Source of the DNA: Rhizoclosmatium globosum
Taxonomy: Eukaryota > Chytridiomycota > Chytridiomycetes > Chytridiales > Chytriomycetaceae
Assembly (NCBI GenBank): GCA_002104985.1
Contig: MCGO01000017.1
Span: forward strand, 310,001 to 374,000
DNA length: 64,000 nucleotides
Direction of reading: 5' to 3'
How positions within the stretch are numbered: position 1 is the first letter of the stretch; every line of letters starts with the position of its first letter. The notes beneath the pieces are model-generated. The model saw only the letters and a program-made list of their open reading frames with translations. It had not been told where the DNA came from and ran no database searches. This document shows positions 60,717 to 64,000 of the stretch, one piece after another. The translations under genes were made by a program, and so were the position numbers.

Positions 60717-60892
60717 GGTGTTTTCTGCGTTTTTTTATCGTCCTCAAAAGAGAGAAATGGAAGAAAGAACGAAGTAACAATTGAAAGAAAGAAAGAGTCT
60801 TTTCATTAAATCAAATACAAAAATAGAGATAGTTTCACTTGTGTACCGCCGCATCTGGCCTCGTCGTGTCAGTCTTCATTAATGATCGACCA

Positions 60893-63800
60893 TATTCACT
60901 CACCGTAGCTCAGAATATCATCCCAAATAGAAGTGTTCACACGACTCGGATCGTCGTTTAATGCTGCAGTTATACTTTCTCGCGGAGGTTCAGGTTCGTA
61001 TTCTTTAACTTGCGGTGGCATAGTATCAAAAACAGCTTTCAAGCTCTTTGTCGAAGAGCCTTCTTTTCCCGTGTACGAGAAACTTCGTCCTCCTTTCCCT
61101 CCTTTCATACTTGATGGTTTGCTTACCGCTTTAACAAGCTTGGGTGAACTTTCGTGAAACTCGGGTGTCTTTTCATGTTCGGCAATCAGAACAGATTCTG
61201 TTGACGCGGCATTCGATGAATGGCTGGATGGTAAGTCATATCCAGCAAAAGTTGAAGGATTCCAACCAGGTACTACATCGTTCTCGGGGGCGTGTACCTG
61301 AATTTCATTCTGAGATGTTTTCGAGGTAGATTTTTTCAAAGTTTGCGTTAATAGATCATCCCTGCTGGTTTGCTTGGAGCTCTTTTTGGCGTTAAGTATT
61401 ACTTCCTTCGAGTTTTCTTTCTGGGATAAACTCTTTTGAGTATCAGGCTCCAATTTAGACAATGAAGATGTTTTTGAAGGTTTAGATGTAGTTGATGGCT
61501 CTGCAGTACGCATATTAGCCGGTTCAGCTTGTTCTGCAAAATTAGAGTGCAGTGGTGGTTTGACAGTGGCATCTTCCGAAATATGGCCGTTCTTCAAGAT
61601 TTCCTCCTTCTTATCCACCGTATTTATATCGTGATCGCTATTCTTTTCCACTGTTACTTTCGATTGAGAAGCAGAGTGAAGTCCCAAAACCGATTTGAAC
61701 ATGGCTTTCAAATCGATAGATTCATCACTGACAAATTCTGGCCCTTCTTTTGCAGCGTCATCAACTTTTTCAATACTGATAGAGGCCTGGATATCAGTTA
61801 GCTTCGGTGCGTCTGGTTCAACTCCAGAATTTCTAGTAAGATCTTGGAATAATGAGTCCAGTATAGGTGTTTCGGTGGGTACAATTTTATGGCCGTCGTT
61901 TGCTTTTGGTAATGGATCTTCTGGTTCAGGTATAATGCGTTTGTGGCTCCTTCATCACCTGTTTGAAGTTCTTCTTGATGCTGGAGCTGACTGGCTTCAT
62001 ATTTTGCTGTCATAATTTCTTCAAGAGTCTTGGGTCGCCTTGCACTGCTTGGTCGCTTTGCCATTGAGGCTCTATTTGCTGCGGTATTCTCGCTATCCAA
62101 CTCAGTTGTTTCGTTTATATCAGCTCTCAATGTATCAGCAGTGGCAGGTTTGACCACATTTTCTAACGACGTTCGATCGTCTATGCTAACAACGCGTTCG
62201 CTGTCCTCGTCATGAGGAAGACTTTCACTTGAAACTTCTTTCTTTCCATCGCCATCAAGACTCAACACAGATTGCATCAACAATGCCATATTAATTTCGC
62301 TTTTTTCTTTGGCTGGTGCGGTCTCTGTGTTGGTATCATTTGACACATTCACATACTTGCTGATTGTTCTCGGCAGGCTCTGTGGCTCCTCTGCGACAGG
62401 ATTCGTATCATTCGTTTTAATGGCATAGAAGTTTCAATCAATGCATTCGCTTTTGCAATGGCTTGTGCAAGCAAGTTTTCCTTGCTGGTTTGTTTGGAAC
62501 CTGCCTTTGAGTCTGCTAAACTTGAAACTGACTTGACTTTCCTCGATTGGTTTATTGAAACAGTACTAGAAGAAGAAGATCTTGGCGGAGTCGACTGGGG
62601 GCACCAACTTGGCTTGCTCTTACTGTTGGAGAGTGTGTCCCAGAAGGCTTGGAAGTGGGAGGTTTTGCAGATATGCTGTTTATCCGACTGGTTGGACGAG
62701 AATGAGTTATCGACGACTTTTCCTTATTGCTAGTATGGTTTGTTGAATGCATAGAAGCCGAGCTTGATGATCTGGATAGGACAGAGAGTGGAAGAACTTC
62801 TTTGCTGTTATGCCTCGTGGAATTTAAAGAAACTTGTATTGAGCTGGCTTTTTTGATACTTGATGCTCGTGAGTGAGGCTTACTTTCATTTAATTCCTTG
62901 TTACTTGAAATTTTGTTATCAGCTGCAACATTTTCAGTACTCTCGGTTTTGTTTAGTGGAGAAGGAGACTTTCTCGTTTTCGGACCGAAAAATGCAGAAT
63001 TAATTGATTCAAGAGGAATCAGACTGTCTCTACTTTGAGTACGGCTTGACAATTTAGATTGCTGTCCTGATGCTAAACTTGGAACCGACTTGATTCGTCC
63101 AGTCAATTTTAAAGATTCACTGCTACTTGATCGAAGTGGTGGTTGATCTTTTGACAAGCTTTGATTTGACGATGATCGTAAGGGTGTCTTGACTTTATTT
63201 TGGAGACTGGAGCTTGAAGGCTGCTTATATAGGTCTTTTGAAGATTGGTTTGTTTCAGGTCGCTGAGAGCTCTTGGATGTAGACTCATGTTTAGGAGTAT
63301 TCGAAAATTGTGACGGTTTGGTGATGGATGTCCTTTCAGTTGTAGCTGGTTCCACTTTACTCTGAACCGTTTCCTCGTCTTTTTGACCTTCAACATCGCT
63401 ATCATCATCGTCATCGTCATCATTCGTATTAGAAGCCGTTACAGACAATGGGCTTCTGACAGAAGGTCTTCGATTCATTGACACTCGAGACGGTCGGAAA
63501 TTTATATTGTCAATCAAGTCATCATCTACTTCAAGTCCTGCTGGCGGTGGACTTCCAACGGTTGATGCTCGGTTTGACAGCATACCTGGTGGGGTAGTTG
63601 GAGAAACACTTGCACGACGGACTAGAGTCGTTACCAGCAAGCTAGGTCGCTTTTGAGAATTGACAGTGCTTGCACGCATGCTCATTGGCGATAAATACTC
63701 ATCAGACTCATCTGACGCACTAGGAATAAAAAATTCAGAGAGAAATTACGTTTAAGCTTGACCTCACATGGATATCTTGCTTCCATTCAACTGTATAGAG

Positions 63801-63930
63801 CCTACCATCGACGTTGATGAAGTACCGACTTGATTTTTTAACAATGAAGTTTGGAGTTTCGAGTTTGAAGTGGTGACAACTTGTTTGTCCCCAGCCACAC
63901 GGTAAGAGACTGAGTTCTTGCATTATGCTG
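60893..63930 (-). CDS. Long Ser-rich disordered protein (5' end near or beyond window end)
   Basis: No family is recognised. Three long frames (63685-62552, 62352-61798, 61711-60896), joined by short introns or base errors, encode over 900 residues. The product is dominated by Ser, Lys, Thr, Glu and Asn, with many RxxS sites near the N-terminus (RRASVSP, NRASTVG, RRPSVRSP). A short acidic run (DDDDDDDSD, about 63420-63395) follows. A helical segment resembles KTLEEIMTAKYEASQLQHQEE (about 62030-61960). Two similar short units occur, INMALLMQSVLSL (about 62310-62270) and IDLKAMFKSVLGL (about 61720-61680). The C-terminus ends in an acidic-aromatic IWDDILSYGE. An upstream exon lies at about 63769-63900. 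The start is not identified. Confidence 0.55.
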
Positions 63931-64000
63931 ATCTCGCAAATCTTTCAATGAGCCTATGTAAATTTTAGATCAATTATGTGGTTGTCGCAGCGTTACCTTT

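Overview
This window is compact nuclear DNA from a eukaryote, most likely a fungus, and probably an early-diverging (zoosporic, chytrid-like) one. Genes lie on both strands, usually 50-500 bp apart, and are cut by many short GT-AG introns. The gene set is fungal or general eukaryotic: a fungal-type AAA ATPase, RED/IK, Sec24, Rad16, an ABCC transporter, ArfGAP, SMC5, PKA, Sac1, KMO, riboflavin synthase, Rad17/Rad24, PIG-X/Pbn1, uL23, beta-carbonic anhydrase, PABPN1, Fap7/AK6 and ATP synthase epsilon. A Nup50/Nup2-type nucleoporin with RanBP2-type zinc fingers argues against a derived ascomycete yeast. The genus cannot be set from sequence reading alone. Codon use is standard.

Layout. 0-3 kb (+): end of an AAA ATPase, then the splicing factor RED; a tRNA-Asn-like gene lies at 2970-3046 (-). 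3.3-22 kb (all -): FG nucleoporin, Sec24, RhoGAP protein, Rad16-like helicase, a putative seven-helix membrane protein, an ABCC transporter and an ArfGAP. 22.2-26.5 kb (+): SMC5, divergent from the ArfGAP. 26.6-37.2 kb (all -): a permuted papain-like/DM9/transmembrane protein, PKA catalytic subunit, Sac1 phosphatase, two small unknown genes, kynurenine 3-monooxygenase and a Kv-beta-like aldo-keto reductase. 37.4-52.5 kb (+): three tandem cytochrome b5 reductase copies, riboflavin synthase, an LRR protein, an M3 dipeptidase, Rad17/Rad24, PIG-X and ribosomal uL23. 52.6-64 kb (mostly -): carbonic anhydrase, a repeat-rich disordered protein, a CHY/RING E3 ligase, PABPN1, AK6, ATP synthase epsilon and a long Ser-rich disordered protein cut by the window end; one unknown gene lies on +.

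Most neighbours are unrelated housekeeping genes, as is usual for nuclear chromosomes. Two loose themes stand out: membrane traffic and signalling (Sec24, ArfGAP, RhoGAP, Sac1, PKA), and a flavin-related stretch at 34-42 kb (KMO, three FAD reductases, riboflavin synthase). The most novel-looking protein is the permuted papain-like/DM9 fusion at 26.6-28.3 kb.

Caution: many well-conserved genes contain one-base frame breaks, often in A or T runs, with catalytic residues intact on both sides. They are densest at 36-47 kb and look more like residual sequencing error than real decay. Coordinates given for multi-exon genes are gene spans from start codon to stop codon; introns are included.
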